Assembly: GCA_021405325.1 (NCBI GenBank)
Contig: QWII01000006.1
Span: forward strand, 284,550 to 348,549
Direction of reading: 5' to 3'
Length of the DNA: 64,000 nucleotides
Origin: Caldilinea sp. CFX5
GTDB lineage: Bacteria; Chloroflexota; Anaerolineae; Caldilineales; Caldilineaceae
Shown here: in pieces, positions 41,719-51,825 of the stretch
How the letters are laid out: every line of letters starts with the position of its first letter
Position numbering within the stretch: position 1 is the first letter of the stretch
Notes under the pieces: generated by a model
Seen by the model: the letters and a program-made list of their open reading frames with translations, nothing else
Database searches by the model: none
What the model was told of the DNA's origin: nothing
Position numbers and translations under genes: made by a program

Positions 41719-43877
41719 TGAAGTTTCAACGCTACCAACATTATCTATACAAAATTCGCACAAACCCACCGAGTCTTACCTTCCAAAAGGCGATACGTAA
41801 AATTGCGAATCGGTTGTCTACCACCATAGATCGGGTGAGGGTACAATGGAGTTCTACGCCTATTTCTGATGCAAATTTTGTTGCGGCCCTCGACCCTAAC
41901 CTCCCCACTATCGAGGCATTGCTGGCGCAGATCACGCAGCGTTCTACGCCACGTTTTTTTATTTCTGCGAGAGCAAAGGCTGACATACTTTCGACATTGC
42001 CTAGCCTTTGCCCACAAAGTAGTACACTGATCATTGAGACGGCAGATACTGTTTGTCATCATATTTTTGATCTGTTGGGATCTGGGCCGCACTTTTTAGG
42101 TGAAGTAATCGACTGGCATACCGATTTTAAGAGCGGCTACCGCTGGCACCCACGCCAATATTGTGCCGATATCCGCTCAGCTCCCTATCCTGGTGGTTAC
42201 GATCTCAAGATGCCTTGGGAGCTAAGCCGTTGTCAACACTTTGCCTGGTTGGGACAAGCCTACTGGCTAACTAGCAATGAGAAATATGCCCAGGAATTTG
42301 TTACACAAATCACTAGCTGGATTGCCCAAAACCCTGTGCGCCTTGGGGTCAATTGGGCCTGTACTATGGATGTCGCGATCCGAGCAGTGAATTGGCTCTG
42401 GGGCTACTATTTTTTCCAAAATTCACCATCCTTAACCACCGAATTTTTAAGCTCTTTCTTTAATAGCTTGTTGCAGCATGGTCGCCATATTCTTAATAAT
42501 TTAGAAGTCTATGAAGGCTTAACCAGTAACCACTATTTATCTGATATTGTCGGTTTGGTCTATCTGGGAATTCTATTACCGGAATTTAAAGAGGCGTACC
42601 AGTGGCGCTCTTTTGCCCTACAAGAGTTAGAAAAGGAGATCAGGACGCAGGTCTATACTGATGGCATGGTATTTGAAGCATCGGTCAATTACCATCGCCT
42701 CTCGACTGAGCTTTTTCTTTCTGCCACAATTTTGGCACATCTGAACGGTCATCAATTTAGCGTAGACTATATGGCACGCCTGGAAAAGATGATTGAGTTT
42801 ACCATGTTGGTGACGAAGCCCGACGGCACGGTGCCACTCATCGGTGACTGCGACAATGGTAGGTTGCATCGGCTCAAAGCTTGGGGGGGAGCAGAACGTG
42901 AGTGGTTTGAACATCGCCATTTATTAGCAATCGGTGCTATTTTGTTTGACCGACTTGACTTTGCACACGCTGCTGGCGATCAGTGGGAAGAAGCGCTCTG
43001 GATCTGGGGTGCAGAGAAAGTTCTGCAGAAAAAAGCACAACTTGAGCATAATGAGGGTACACGCCTCCCACCAATTTGTCTGTTCCCACAGGCTGGCCTT
43101 ACTATTCTGCGCCATAAAGATCAATATATGGCTATTGTCGCTGGGCCGAATGGGCAAAATGGCAACGGCGGACATGCTCACAATGATAAGCTTAGTTTTG
43201 AATTTTATGCTGCAGGTCAAAGCTGGTTGGTTGATCCAGGTGTTTACCTGTATACTGCTGATCACAAGCAGCGTAATCTCTTTCGCTCTACAGCTTATCA
43301 CAATACGGTGTATGTCGCGGATCAGGAGCAGAACCGTTTTTTAGCAGATCCATCCTACATTTTTCAATTACATGAAGATGCAAAACCGCGGGTGTGCCAA
43401 TTTGAATTAAGGGCAGAAACAATTCTCTGGGTTGGTGAACATTATGGTTATCAACGTTTGTCTCCGCCTGTTATTCATCGGCGCACAATTTTTATGCATG
43501 GGCAAAGCTCTATCTGGTTGTTACAAGATCAGATCATCGGACGCGAACAACATAGGTGCATTACCCACTTTCATTTGGCACCTTTGCTTGACGTAACAAT
43601 AGATGAGAGGGGGGCTGTTATTACCCAAAGAGAGCAGCGTAACGCCCAACAACTTTGGTTATTGCCACTGAAACCTGTCATGCAATCACCGGTTGTCAAT
43701 GAGGGTTGGGTCTCGAAAGGATACGGTGTACGCGAAGTTGCTTCGATCCTTGCTTGGGAGTGGCCAAAGGAAACTGATACTACGCTTTGGGCTATATGTG
43801 CCGGTGGTAGCTTTAGTGAGGTCGAGCAGCAAGTGGCGACTGCGCTCCATGATTTCTGCCGGAGCATGAGAAGATAA
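41718..43877 (+). CDS. Heparinase II/III-like polysaccharide lyase family protein
   Basis: This 719-residue protein has an N-terminal alpha/alpha-toroid region (DLKMPWELSRCQHFAWLGQA) and a C-terminal beta-sheet heparinase II/III domain with NGNGGHAHNDKLSFEFYAAG and WLVDPGVYLYTADHKQRN, where His, Asn and Tyr/His residues of the family sit. I see no signal peptide. Members in glycan loci are thought to cut or trim uronic-acid polymers, and several are linked to the MDR/Gfo-Idh fusion present at 26269. It may trim or modify the polymer rather than degrade external polysaccharide (inference). Confidence 0.87.
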   Translation: MKFQRYQHYLYKIRTNPPSLTFQKAIRKIANRLSTTIDRVRVQWSSTPISDANFVAALDPNLPTIEALLAQITQRSTPRFFISARAKADILSTLPSLCPQSSTLIIETADTVCHHIFDLLGSGPHFLGEVIDWHTDFKSGYRWHPRQYCADIRSAPYPGGYDLKMPWELSRCQHFAWLGQAYWLTSNEKYAQEFVTQITSWIAQNPVRLGVNWACTMDVAIRAVNWLWGYYFFQNSPSLTTEFLSSFFNSLLQHGRHILNNLEVYEGLTSNHYLSDIVGLVYLGILLPEFKEAYQWRSFALQELEKEIRTQVYTDGMVFEASVNYHRLSTELFLSATILAHLNGHQFSVDYMARLEKMIEFTMLVTKPDGTVPLIGDCDNGRLHRLKAWGGAEREWFEHRHLLAIGAILFDRLDFAHAAGDQWEEALWIWGAEKVLQKKAQLEHNEGTRLPPICLFPQAGLTILRHKDQYMAIVAGPNGQNGNGGHAHNDKLSFEFYAAGQSWLVDPGVYLYTADHKQRNLFRSTAYHNTVYVADQEQNRFLADPSYIFQLHEDAKPRVCQFELRAETILWVGEHYGYQRLSPPVIHRRTIFMHGQSSIWLLQDQIIGREQHRCITHFHLAPLLDVTIDERGAVITQREQRNAQQLWLLPLKPVMQSPVVNEGWVSKGYGVREVASILAWEWPKETDTTLWAICAGGSFSEVEQQVATALHDFCRSMRR

Positions 43878-43882
43878 GCGTT

Positions 43883-44890
43883 ATGCAAATGCGTCGGCTT
43901 AGACATATTGCGAATAGAAGATTATTTATTGTCTGTATTGCGATAATTATAATCTTATCACTCGGTAGAGCATCTTCGTTGCAAGCTGCGGCTGCACGCA
44001 ATATTGGCACGCTTTATCTGCTTCGCAGTGATTCACCGATTTATCGACTAAAGGCTAAACAGTGGTTTCAACTTTCTCTTGTTCATAATCAGGTGTCTTG
44101 GACCTACTGGCTTTTAGGGGCAACTGAATGGAGAGAGGGTAATCTTGATCGCGCTGTGTCGCTCTGGCGGACACATGATTTGGTCGATAAGGCAATTGAA
44201 ACTGCGTTACAGCAGATCGAGCGAAATCCTGTTGAGCGCCAACAATGGGAAAAGCAACTGATTACATTACCGCTTTCTTCGACACATTGGACACGCCTTG
44301 GCGATATTTACAAAAAACTTAGTGAATACTCACGTGCAGTGGAGTCGTATCAAGAGGCATTAGCGCGAATTAAGCAAGATCCTACCGCCAGTAAGGCTGA
44401 TCTTTTTTATGAATTGGGCAACCTTTATCAATTTCATTTTGCTGATCCACAGAAGGCTCTAGCAGCTTACCAAGCTGCTGCGACAAGCGCGGATTTTAAA
44501 AACCGCTGGAGTCGCGTTAATACGTATATTCAGACATCTGCTTTACTATTGGGCCATGATAACGAGTATGCCCTGCAGGCTGCCCAACAAGCCGTTAAGG
44601 CAATGCCAGAGAATGTCTTAGCACACACTGTTTTAGGGCTTGCCATCTTCAATGCTCGCGGCGATTTAGCTGCTGCTGAACAAGCGATGATAACTGCCGC
44701 TGAACTTGAGCCGACTAGTGTGTGGCCGTGGATGCATCGCGGTCAGCTCTATTTTCAAGCGCAGAGATATGAGTTGGCGATTGAAGCTTATCAACACGCC
44801 CTTACACTGGCGCCAGATTTAGCAGAAGCGAATAACATGATTGTTTTCATACGTGCGAATTATTTGACAAAGCAGCCGGGCAATGATTGA
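43883..44890 (+). CDS. TPR-repeat protein with N-terminal membrane anchor
   Basis: This 335-residue protein has one hydrophobic helix near the N-terminus (RRLFIVCIAIIIILSLG), then tetratricopeptide repeats including TRLGDIYKKLSEYSRAVESY, YELGNLYQFHFADPQKALAA and HRGQLYFQAQRYELAIEAYQ. TPR proteins in glycan loci act as scaffolds. It overlaps the following Wzy-type gene by eight bases, suggesting a linked function in polymerisation or export. Confidence 0.82.
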   Translation: MQMRRLRHIANRRLFIVCIAIIIILSLGRASSLQAAAARNIGTLYLLRSDSPIYRLKAKQWFQLSLVHNQVSWTYWLLGATEWREGNLDRAVSLWRTHDLVDKAIETALQQIERNPVERQQWEKQLITLPLSSTHWTRLGDIYKKLSEYSRAVESYQEALARIKQDPTASKADLFYELGNLYQFHFADPQKALAAYQAAATSADFKNRWSRVNTYIQTSALLLGHDNEYALQAAQQAVKAMPENVLAHTVLGLAIFNARGDLAAAEQAMITAAELEPTSVWPWMHRGQLYFQAQRYELAIEAYQHALTLAPDLAEANNMIVFIRANYLTKQPGND

Positions 44891-46409
44891 AGGAATTCTG
44901 AATACCAGACCTAGGCTCCAACCGAATTTTAAAATCAACACAGCATTTTTGACAGGCCCTGTTACAATTACTGTGTATAGTTTTATTCTTTTTTTGCTCG
45001 GGCTACTTGGAGGACAATATGGTTATTTATTGATTGCAATCATGCAATTAATGGTAATCATCATTTTATACAGATATGCTCCCCTCTCTGGTATTCTTTG
45101 GATCATCGCCTTTAGTAGTACGACGGGCTTATTCCAACGGCTAACTCTTTATAGTTCAGGAGCGTACCCACAACCAGATAGCATTCGTTTTGCTTTAGAA
45201 ATTGGCATTTTGATTTATTTTATCAAATTTCTACTCACACAACAGCCTGCACAAACCCGCATCACATTGAGAATAGATCTTGCCGTCTGGAGTTACCTTA
45301 TTCTTTCCACCCTCTATACATTCAACCTCTTTTACACCATCCCTGCTGTAACGATCTGGGGATGGCGTTGGGTATGTATTCCCATCTTGCTCTATTTTGT
45401 TGGCCGCCTAATTGGGCAAGAACAGGCCAATGTTCGGCGTATTTATCAAATTCTAATAATTATTCTGCTCATTCAAGCTGCGTATGGCGCCTATCAGTCG
45501 ATTATTGGTATTCCTTTCTATGAACAGCCTTGGGTTGCCAATTTACTCACTCAAGAATCATCTGCTGCCTATATTGAGGGCAGCAAGTTTCTTGCGGGTA
45601 AGCCACGGATTCCAGCCCTCACCGAAGGTCATACTTCAGGTGGCTTTTTGATACCTTACCTCCTTTTATGGATATTTTTTTTACCTGCTGATATGTTGGA
45701 TAAGCATTATCGTAGGCTGCGTTGGGTTGCCATTGCAATGGGGCTACTATTCTTGCTCTTTAGTAATGAACGTTCAGCCATCGGGATGGCGACGATTGGG
45801 ATCATCGTCGGGGTGGTATTAAAATTGCGGCGAAAGACTGGTCGTGGCATCTACCTTCTGATTATCCCTGGCATGTTGTTGTTGGTGTTTTTGATGAGCC
45901 TCATTGATCCCGCTCAAATTCCCTGGCAAGAAGACACGATCCTATTGCGTAGGTTGCTTGAATTGACAAACCCCTTTCGTTCGGGTACTCTAGCGGGTCG
46001 CTTGACTGAATATTGGCCCATTTTATGGGAATTATTTGTTGCCAATCCGCTAGGTTACGGGCTGGGGACATTTCATGATACAAGCGCCAATATGGCCTAT
46101 CTACAAAGGGTTGGCTTTGCTCCCCATAATATGTACCTTCAGATTGCATTAGAAGTCGGTTTGATTGGCTTGCTTTCTTATATGTTAATTATTACCCTCT
46201 TTATGAGAATGGTGTACAGATTTAATAATTTGCGTCTGCACATAGAACAAACTTATATCATGCCGAGTGTACTTTCTTCCTTCATCGCTTTTCTGGCCAT
46301 TGGAGTCGCCAATCATCCAATTGAAACTTTCCCATTAGCAGTACTTTTCTGGTTCCTGATGGGTGTGGTAGTCTCACACCTAAATGTAGCGTGGAAACAA
46401 TACCGATGA
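44883..46409 (+). CDS. O-antigen ligase/polymerase family membrane protein (Wzy/WaaL-like)
   Basis: This 508-residue protein has about ten to twelve hydrophobic segments and a Wzy_C-like region near LTEYWPILWELFVANPLGYG, then GFAPHNMYLQIALEVGLIGL, with the conserved His and Gly. It would polymerise repeat units or transfer the glycan to an acceptor. Its stop overlaps the next start (ATGA). A second protein of this family is at 50251; which is polymerase and which ligase is not clear. Confidence 0.87.
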   Translation: MIEGILNTRPRLQPNFKINTAFLTGPVTITVYSFILFLLGLLGGQYGYLLIAIMQLMVIIILYRYAPLSGILWIIAFSSTTGLFQRLTLYSSGAYPQPDSIRFALEIGILIYFIKFLLTQQPAQTRITLRIDLAVWSYLILSTLYTFNLFYTIPAVTIWGWRWVCIPILLYFVGRLIGQEQANVRRIYQILIIILLIQAAYGAYQSIIGIPFYEQPWVANLLTQESSAAYIEGSKFLAGKPRIPALTEGHTSGGFLIPYLLLWIFFLPADMLDKHYRRLRWVAIAMGLLFLLFSNERSAIGMATIGIIVGVVLKLRRKTGRGIYLLIIPGMLLLVFLMSLIDPAQIPWQEDTILLRRLLELTNPFRSGTLAGRLTEYWPILWELFVANPLGYGLGTFHDTSANMAYLQRVGFAPHNMYLQIALEVGLIGLLSYMLIITLFMRMVYRFNNLRLHIEQTYIMPSVLSSFIAFLAIGVANHPIETFPLAVLFWFLMGVVVSHLNVAWKQYR

Positions 46410-47800
46410 ATTCTAAATCTACTACCAACATGTTAAACTCACTTGATGCTGCTGAAAAAAAGATGCGACATGTTTTAATTATCGCTTATTTTTTCCCCCC
46501 TTGCGCAGAAGGGAGTGTGATGCGCGTACGAGCATTTGCAAAACACCTGTCGAACTATCAGTGGCAACCTTTTGTTCTAACGGTCAAAGATAGTCACTAC
46601 CTTTCGTTTACAAAAGACGAGGCACTGATCCATGAACTGGAAGGTAAAATCGCAATTTGTCGCACGAACACGCTTGAACCCCAAGGCAAGTATGTTAAAA
46701 GTCTTCAGGAAAATGTTTATGGTATTCGTAAGGGAGGAGGCTGGTTTGACCGATACTTTAAAGGAATGCTGCGTACTCTCTACCGAGCCGTAGCTATTCC
46801 TGACGAACATATATTATGGCTGCCATATGCGATCAAACATGGCTTACACTTAATCAATAACAACAGAATAGATCTTTTGTTTGTGACAACTCCACCACAT
46901 TCAGCAGCGGTGATTGCCACCATCTTAAGCCATCTATCAAGAAAACCGTTGGTGTGGGATGTACGTGACGACTGGGTAGACAACCCTTTATTCGATGTTG
47001 GGCCATGGCATAGACAAATTCTGGCCCGTTTGTTAGAGCGGTGGATTGTGAAGAATGCGGCAAGTGTGATTTGTGTGACGCCAGAATCCGCCACTGCGTT
47101 CCGCCAGCGCTACCCGAAACAACCCGCAACTAAGTTCATTTCCATTTCAAATGGTTTTGATCGAGAAGAGATCGTTGCCTTACAAGCAAAAGTGCAAAAA
47201 GAGCGATCTGCAAAATTGCGCTTGGTTTACGTTGGTACGCTGGGGACAAAACGTACACCCGAAGGTCTCTTTCAAGCTCTGCAAGATCTAGCTAAAGAAA
47301 TGTCGATCGAACATTCCGTTCAGGTTGATTTTTATGGCTATGCTCGCCAAGATTTTGTCGATCTGAGTCAAAAAATGAAACTGGACAATGTGGTCCGGTT
47401 TCATGGTTTTGTATCGCGAGAGAAAAGTTTACAAGAGTTGCTCTTATCAGATGCTAGCCTTATGATTATTCCGGATATGGAAGGTAGTCATACAGCTATA
47501 CCTGGTAAACTATACGAGTATATTGGTAGTAGAAAATTTGTCCTTGCTCTTTGCTCACTCGCTTCTGCGCCAGCTCGGTTGGTTCAAGAGACAAATATAG
47601 GTATAGTCGCCCCTCAGCATGATTCGTCCGCTATCAAACAAGCGATTTTGGTGATGTTAGAGCGGTATAAGAAAGACAATTTGTTTGTAACAATTGATGA
47701 CCACCTGCTTAAGCAATTTGAGCGTTCTGAACAAACACGTCGATTAGCAGAAATTTGTAACCATATACAGAGGGGAACATTGGAGGCGTCCTCTATCTGA
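46406..47800 (+). CDS. Glycosyltransferase family 4
   Basis: This 464-residue GT-B enzyme has N-terminal VLIIAYFFPPCAEGSVMRVR, typical of GT4 members that act on bacterial exopolysaccharides, VWDVRDDWVDNP, VICVTPESATAFRQRYP and the C-terminal donor region AIPGKLYEYIGSRKFVLALC. It should transfer a sugar to the lipid-linked intermediate on the cytoplasmic side. ATG 46406 overlaps the previous stop by four bases; GTG 46391 would only add residues from the overlap. Confidence 0.86.
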   Translation: MNSKSTTNMLNSLDAAEKKMRHVLIIAYFFPPCAEGSVMRVRAFAKHLSNYQWQPFVLTVKDSHYLSFTKDEALIHELEGKIAICRTNTLEPQGKYVKSLQENVYGIRKGGGWFDRYFKGMLRTLYRAVAIPDEHILWLPYAIKHGLHLINNNRIDLLFVTTPPHSAAVIATILSHLSRKPLVWDVRDDWVDNPLFDVGPWHRQILARLLERWIVKNAASVICVTPESATAFRQRYPKQPATKFISISNGFDREEIVALQAKVQKERSAKLRLVYVGTLGTKRTPEGLFQALQDLAKEMSIEHSVQVDFYGYARQDFVDLSQKMKLDNVVRFHGFVSREKSLQELLLSDASLMIIPDMEGSHTAIPGKLYEYIGSRKFVLALCSLASAPARLVQETNIGIVAPQHDSSAIKQAILVMLERYKKDNLFVTIDDHLLKQFERSEQTRRLAEICNHIQRGTLEASSI

Positions 47801-47879
47801 CAATTGCAGTTGTAAGAATAGTTTGGATCACTTGCAAACAGAAACAACTTTAATTAACCATACCTGACTCGGCTTAAAA

Positions 47880-49019
47880 ATGAAAATCATCATAGATGCC
47901 CACATGCTTGGTCAACAAGAAGGTGGGAACGAAACCTATATTGCTGGTTTGCTCCAAGGCTTTGAAGAGATATTGCCACAGCCAGCCACAGCTATTACTG
48001 CGCTGTATAACCCTAGATATACAGGTACTCGCCTTAGCCGATCCGGGCTTTCTCCTTTGGTGCTCACAAGTAATAATGATTTCCGCCGATTATTTATGGA
48101 AATTCCTTCTATCTGCAAGAAGTGGCCTGCTGATCTACTCCATGCTACTTATAATGTTTCACCGTTCCTGCCATGCCCTTGTGTGATTACTGTTCATGAT
48201 GTCATTTTTCGCTTATATCCAGAATATTTCTCACCTCGTGTACGTCTGCTTTTATCCACTTTGCTGCCTCTTTCTATGATACGTGCAAAAGTCATCATCA
48301 CCGACTCTGAGGCGAGTAAACGCGACATTATTCATTTTTACCCATTTGTTCGTAATAAAATTATAATTATTCCAGCAGCAGCAGGGCCAATTGTAAACGT
48401 AGAACCCAACTGGCAAGTTGCTCAACAGTATCGGCAGAAGGGAGAATTTATCTTGGCTGTAGGTACGGTTCAGCCCCGCAAGAACATAACCCGGCTAGTT
48501 CAAGCGTATATCTCCCTGCGCCAACGCCAATTGATCGATTCGAAATTAATTATCGTCGGACGTGCACAGTGGCAAGGGTCAGAAATTCAGAAAATTGCAC
48601 TAAATAGTCCGTATCATCAAGATATTATTTTTACGGGATACCTTGAAGATGCATCTGTATCCGCTCTTTACCGACACTGTTCTGTATTTGTCTATCCATC
48701 CCTGTATGAGGGATTTGGGCTACCAGTACTTGAAGCGATGGCTTGTGGTGCACCTGTTATCACCAGTAATCGATCTTCTTTACCAGAAGTAGCTGGAGAG
48801 GCAGCTACTCTTGTCGATCCTTACTCAGTTGAACAGCTTAGTGCTGCAATCGAAGCGATCTTAGGGAATCCGGCGCGACGGGAAGAAATGCGGCAACAGG
48901 GTCTAAGACAAGCGGCCCAGTTTAAGTGGTCAAGAGCCGCTGCTGCCGCCTTAGAAGTATATAAGTGGGTTATAGAGAGGGATGACATTCAAGGCAGGAT
49001 TGCCACCACCCGTTTTTAG
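47880..49019 (+). CDS. Glycosyltransferase family 4
   Basis: This 379-residue GT4 enzyme opens [20 protein letters not shown], then [48 protein letters not shown] and the donor-site E-x7-E in [19 protein letters not shown]. This is the mannosyltransferase-like part of GT4, although donor specificity cannot be read. There is no clear Shine-Dalgarno; the 79-base gap before it holds no gene. Confidence 0.9.
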   Translation: MKIIIDAHMLGQQEGGNETYIAGLLQGFEEILPQPATAITALYNPRYTGTRLSRSGLSPLVLTSNNDFRRLFMEIPSICKKWPADLLHATYNVSPFLPCPCVITVHDVIFRLYPEYFSPRVRLLLSTLLPLSMIRAKVIITDSEASKRDIIHFYPFVRNKIIIIPAAAGPIVNVEPNWQVAQQYRQKGEFILAVGTVQPRKNITRLVQAYISLRQRQLIDSKLIIVGRAQWQGSEIQKIALNSPYHQDIIFTGYLEDASVSALYRHCSVFVYPSLYEGFGLPVLEAMACGAPVITSNRSSLPEVAGEAATLVDPYSVEQLSAAIEAILGNPARREEMRQQGLRQAAQFKWSRAAAAALEVYKWVIERDDIQGRIATTRF

Positions 49020-49058
49020 GTTCGTCAGACAGCATATATGTAGTTAGTGCCTTACCTT

Positions 49059-49084
49059 ATATACATACGAAATATACATACGAA
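49059..49084 (+). repeat. Perfect tandem duplication, 13 bases twice
   Basis: ATATACATACGAA occurs at 49059-49071 and again at 49072-49084, just before the Shine-Dalgarno (GGATGA) of the next glycosyltransferase. Confidence 0.85.
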
Positions 49085-49093
49085 GGATGAGCT

Positions 49094-50248
49094 GTGAAAA
49101 TTGCACTCATGGGCACACGCGGTGTCCCTGCCAGTTATAGTGGTTTTGAGACCTGCGTCGAACAATTAGGCCAACGCCTTGTCCAGCGCGGACATGAGGT
49201 TACGGTGTATTGCCGCTCCCATCATATTACATACCCTGAGCCAATCTACAAAGGTATGAAGCTGGTTAAATTGCCGACGATCGCTAACAAATATTTAGAC
49301 ACGATGGTACATTCGTTTGTGTCTTCACTCCATGCGATACCACAGCGCTTTGATATTGCCCTTTATTTTATCGCCGGCAATAGTCCTGTCACCTGGATGT
49401 TACGTCCCTTTGGTGTCAAAACCATTCTTAATGTCGATGGCTTAGATTGGAAACGGGAGAAATGGCCAACTTTGGCAAAAAGATATATCCAACTTGCTGA
49501 GTATCTTGCGACCATTCTGCCTACTGCCTATCTCACCGATTCTAAAATTGTCCAAGGTTATTATCGCGACCGCTTTCAGCATGAACCACCGTATATTCCC
49601 TACGGCTCAGAGGTAGAATTACTCCCACCCGGAGAAACCTTAGCAAAATATGGTTTAGAGCGTGGTAAATATGTGCTATTTGTGGGCCGGCTTGTACCCG
49701 AAAATTGCGCCCATCATTTAGTCGAGGCCTTTCGCCAGATTGATACGGATTTGAAGTGTGTGATTGTTGGTGATGCCGCTTACGCTGAAGAGTATATTGC
49801 CTCTCTCAAAGCAAAGGCCGCCGGTGACCCACGGATTATTTTTACCGGCTATGTTTTTGGTAAAGGTTATCATGAGTTAGGTTCGAATGCCTACATTTTT
49901 GTTGAAACCTCTGGTGTTGGTGGCACTCACCCTGCTTTGGTTGAAGCAATGGCGCATGGTAGTTGTGTTATCACCCATAACACACCGGAAAATTTAGAGA
50001 CGATCGGGGATGCTGGTTTCGCTTACAACGGCAAACAAGGAGCAGATGATCTACGTACAGTTCTAGCTACTCTATTGGCGAATCCTGACCAAGTCGCGGC
50101 TTATGCCCAACAGGCTCAACAGCGCGCCCAAACGGTCTATACCTGGGAATCGGTTACAGACGCCTACGAACAGATGTTTTATCAATTGCTCAATCATCCG
50201 TTACCAGACCGCCTGGCTGGATTGAATTCATATTCACGGCAAGTCTAA
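49094..50248 (+). CDS. DUF1972-type glycosyltransferase (rhamnosyltransferase-like GT4)
   Basis: This 384-residue protein starts KIALMGTRGVPASYSGFETC, the signature of DUF1972 glycosyltransferases such as WsaF/WchF-like enzymes. It continues with TVYCRSHHIT, LNVDGLDWKREKWP and VEALAHG-like LVEAMAHGSCVITHN. Many relatives add rhamnose as second sugar; here this is only suggestive. The start is GTG 49094 with GAAGGATGA upstream. Confidence 0.88.
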   Translation: MKIALMGTRGVPASYSGFETCVEQLGQRLVQRGHEVTVYCRSHHITYPEPIYKGMKLVKLPTIANKYLDTMVHSFVSSLHAIPQRFDIALYFIAGNSPVTWMLRPFGVKTILNVDGLDWKREKWPTLAKRYIQLAEYLATILPTAYLTDSKIVQGYYRDRFQHEPPYIPYGSEVELLPPGETLAKYGLERGKYVLFVGRLVPENCAHHLVEAFRQIDTDLKCVIVGDAAYAEEYIASLKAKAAGDPRIIFTGYVFGKGYHELGSNAYIFVETSGVGGTHPALVEAMAHGSCVITHNTPENLETIGDAGFAYNGKQGADDLRTVLATLLANPDQVAAYAQQAQQRAQTVYTWESVTDAYEQMFYQLLNHPLPDRLAGLNSYSRQV

Positions 50249-50250
50249 CT

Positions 50251-51573
50251 GTGCGTTTCATCCATTGGTTGTTGAGGTTAGAACCTTTGTGGATATTGGC
50301 GGCAGGCGTCCCACTTCTGCTGCCAGGACGATTTTTCCCTGTTCGTGCCCATTTTTTACTCGTGATAGGCGTTGGGGCTTTGGGCGTCTTCCACTGGCTC
50401 CGTCACTATTATGTTGCTCATAAAACAGCCAATCAATCATTCCTGACTTTTTTCTCTACGAACCCATTATCGCTCCCACTGCTGATTATTTTATTCTGGT
50501 TGCCGGTAAATTTAGCAGTCTCGGTCGTCCGTGATACCTCCTGGATGGCAACAGGCTATTTGCTCCTCGGCATTACGTTATATATAGCGTTAACAGATCC
50601 GTTAACGAACCGCTATCCTCCGCAATTTATCGTTGGTTTATTGTTACTAGTGGGCACAGGATTGGCTGTTGTCTCTCCCCCGCTGGTGGCTTGGAAACCA
50701 GAGTTTCGGCTCTTTTATTTGCCTCTATATGATCGGCTGCAAGCCGGACAATTCCACTTTGGCGAAACTATTCACGCTAATGTATTAGCGGGAACCCTGG
50801 TTATTGTTCTTCCCTGTTTGTTAACGGTAACTTGGCATCACTTCGCCAATCAGCAAAGGTGGCGCTTCCTTGGCTACGGAAGTATTGCAATGTTTATTCT
50901 GCTTTTGTTGATTCTAACCCAAAGTCGAGCAGGCTACCTGGCATTTGCGTTGGGATTTGGCGTAAGCTTAACACTTCTCTTTCCCAAAGTTATCTTCGGT
51001 TTGCCCATTGCTATTGTAGGAATCACATTGGTAATTTATCTTGTTGGGCTGCAACCCTTACTGGAAGCACTTAGCTCTGATGGTTCTTTAGGTGGATGGG
51101 ATGTGCGTGGCGAGATCTGGCACTATTCCTACATCGCCTTTGGGGATTTTGTTTATACCGGCATTGGTATCGGCGCCTTTACCACCGTTATGCCATTTCT
51201 CTACCCGATTCGGTTCAATATTGAAGAGCTACCTCACGCCCACAACCTCTTCCTGCAAATCGCTTTGGATCTTGGCCTGCCCGGTTTGCTTGCTTACCTG
51301 GCAATCATCATGAACCTCTTTGTTATGCTCATTGTCACCTTGCGCAGTCGGTATACATTACCTTTGCACCGTACTCTTGCCATCGGCACTGCCGGCAGTC
51401 TAGTTGGCATGTTGGTGCATGGCCTCTTTGATGCGGTTACTTGGGGGACGAAACTGGCCTTTGTTCCCTGGATCCTCTTCGCCTTGATCACACAACTTTT
51501 TCTGTATACGCAGGCTACACAAGCGGCTCATAAAGCTGCATCTGCTTTGCAAAGTGATGGGCATTCAGATTGA
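50251..51573 (+). CDS. Second O-antigen ligase/polymerase family membrane protein
   Basis: This 440-residue protein has about ten membrane segments. The large periplasmic loop and ligase region include LLILTQSRAGYLAF and GVGIGAF-like GIGIGAFTTVMPFLYP, then ELPHAHNLFLQIALDLGLPG with the conserved His. The start is GTG 50251, three bases after the preceding stop. With the Wzy-like protein at 44883 it gives the locus both a polymerase and a ligase candidate. Base use is closer to the GC-rich flanks than in the core. Confidence 0.85.
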   Translation: MRFIHWLLRLEPLWILAAGVPLLLPGRFFPVRAHFLLVIGVGALGVFHWLRHYYVAHKTANQSFLTFFSTNPLSLPLLIILFWLPVNLAVSVVRDTSWMATGYLLLGITLYIALTDPLTNRYPPQFIVGLLLLVGTGLAVVSPPLVAWKPEFRLFYLPLYDRLQAGQFHFGETIHANVLAGTLVIVLPCLLTVTWHHFANQQRWRFLGYGSIAMFILLLLILTQSRAGYLAFALGFGVSLTLLFPKVIFGLPIAIVGITLVIYLVGLQPLLEALSSDGSLGGWDVRGEIWHYSYIAFGDFVYTGIGIGAFTTVMPFLYPIRFNIEELPHAHNLFLQIALDLGLPGLLAYLAIIMNLFVMLIVTLRSRYTLPLHRTLAIGTAGSLVGMLVHGLFDAVTWGTKLAFVPWILFALITQLFLYTQATQAAHKAASALQSDGHSD

Positions 51574-51671
51574 TGTATACTCAGATTAAAGTGTATTCAG
51601 GCCAATGACGTAAATTTCTCGGTCCATCCTTTCAGATAATGATTATTATTTGCTTACTGTCCATTACCAGA

Positions 51672-51701
51672 TTGACAGTACTTTTTTCCCAGCAATATCG
51701 T
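51672..51701 (+). promoter_or_regulatory. Candidate promoter of the glycosylphosphotransferase gene
   Basis: A perfect TTGACA (51672-51677) is followed after 18 bases by TATCGT (51696-51701), in the 252-base gap before the gene at 51826. The -10 is only 3-4 of 6. Confidence 0.4.
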
Positions 51702-51825
51702 CGTATCTTGTGTAAGGAGTAGAACGTATATCTGTCGTACACGCAACGAGCGTGCATCATAGCAGGATAAGCTACTTTTCTGAATAACATTCTTCATTGT
51801 CATCATAGGTGTAACAGGTAGCATT

